Assembly: GCA_963736715.1 (NCBI GenBank)
Contig: CAVTQA010000027.1
Coordinates: 1-64,000, forward strand
Source of the DNA: AP-15 sp963736715
Lineage (GTDB): Bacteria; Pseudomonadota; Alphaproteobacteria; ATCC43930; CGMCC-115725
Reading direction: 5' to 3'
DNA length: 64,000 nt
The notes below the pieces were generated by a model, which saw only the letters and a list, made by a program, of their open reading frames with translations, did no database searches and was not told the origin of the DNA. Position numbers and translations under genes: made by a program. Within the stretch, counting starts at the first letter, position 1, and the number at the start of each line of letters is the position of its first letter. Shown one piece after another: positions 63,790 to 64,000 of this stretch.

Positions 63790-64000
63790 CGCTGTGTACC
63801 GCGTTGGCCCGGTGAGCTTCGACGGAATGCGGAGGTTCGCGAATATTCCTGGTTCAGCACCCGGGGAAACGGGTTCCGCATCGACCACGCGTTCCTGACG
63901 GAAGCTCTGGCCACGCGCGCCGGCTCGATCCGATATTCGCACGACGAGCGCCTCGCCGGCCTCTCCGACCATTCCCCACTGATCCTCGAATTGGGAACCT
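63790..64000 (+). pseudogene. 5'-truncated endonuclease/exonuclease/phosphatase-family gene fragment
   Basis: In the frame beginning near 63801 (VPRWPGELRRNAEVREYSWFS) there is no start codon, but the translation continues REYSWFSTRGNGFRIDHAFLT and RYSHDERLAGLSDHSPLILELGT to the window edge. The NGFRIDH and SDHSPL motifs are the last two catalytic blocks of the exonuclease III-like fold (Asp/His). Everything upstream of these is missing, since the MscS gene ends at 63778, so the 5' two thirds were lost. The stop codon, if any, is beyond the window. Confidence 0.65.

Noticed and set aside
1..64000. CRISPR array, tRNA or rRNA genes, prophage, or secondary-metabolite cluster
   Set aside because: No regularly spaced repeats, no cloverleaf or rRNA segment noticed in the gaps, no phage structural or synthase genes.

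Overview
The window reads as one 64 kb stretch of a GC-rich alphaproteobacterial chromosome. Lineage markers are the block chorismate mutase-hisC-prephenate dehydrogenase next to metX-metW, a DUF2125 protein, a DUF29 protein, a PuuE-type deacetylase, and REP palindromes of the type (C)GTCATTCCCGCGAAAGCGGGAA. I cannot place it below class level. An unusually large number of otherwise conserved genes are broken by one-base frameshifts (about 20). Some sit in homopolymers, which suggests a draft or metagenomic sequence with indel errors. Other lesions cannot be base-calling slips: internal deletions in an SDR and in an Icc-type phosphodiesterase, an amber codon in a flavin monooxygenase, and a 5'-truncated nuclease. 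Real gene decay is therefore present too.

Layout. 1-3.3 kb: mobile-element debris (iterated AAATTCCCTG motifs, a multiply frameshifted large serine recombinase, DUF2924 and DUF3489-like remnants, and the domain V-VI end of a group II intron). 3.5-5.4 kb: a two-gene unit of a thioredoxin-fold fusion protein and a UGSC-family selenoprotein. The selenoprotein has an in-frame UGA followed by a well-formed candidate bacterial SECIS hairpin. 5.6-9.3 kb: orphan solute-binding protein, broken MFS carrier, broken NUDIX hydrolase. 9.3-18.7 kb: DTW-domain protein, galU and a phosphohexomutase (sugar-nucleotide supply), an orphan DppBC permease pair, broken aldo/keto reductase, KDPG aldolase, deleted SDR, an EpmC-like protein, a lactate/malate dehydrogenase. 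18.9-23.6 kb: periplasmic gluconate-2-dehydrogenase-type operon (subunit 3, GMC flavoprotein, tri-heme cytochrome c, small secreted protein, GlcG/HbpS protein). 24-28.8 kb: aromatic-acid-type efflux (FUSC, DUF1656, HlyD) followed by a ChrB-N protein and a COG4280-like membrane protein. 28.8-29.8 kb: IS5-family element interrupted by two mini-palindromes. 29.8-38.6 kb: AI-2E family transporter, glycosyltransferase, YkoP-like protein, CoA-transferase plus LLM monooxygenase, lytic transglycosylase/SPOR lipoprotein, methyltransferase. 38.6-45.7 kb: amino-acid biosynthesis (metX-metW; aroQ-hisC-tyrA). 45.8-54.6 kb: two giant genes for alpha-glucan/trehalose metabolism. 54.6-64 kb: decayed phosphatase, MauG-like di-heme protein, PuuE, DUF29, Abhydrolase_10, M20 peptidase, MscS channel, nuclease fragment.

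The two most notable loci are the UGSC selenoprotein pair and the trehalose locus. In the latter, maltokinase, malto-oligosyltrehalose trehalohydrolase (TreZ) and 4-alpha-glucanotransferase (MalQ) are fused in one reading frame, broken once inside MalQ. This is followed, with an 8-nt overlap, by a malto-oligosyltrehalose synthase (TreY) that carries a C-terminal pentapeptide-repeat domain built as an exact 40-residue super-repeat. Together these two polypeptides could carry out glucan trimming, trehalose production and maltose phosphorylation. I saw no tRNA, rRNA or CRISPR array.
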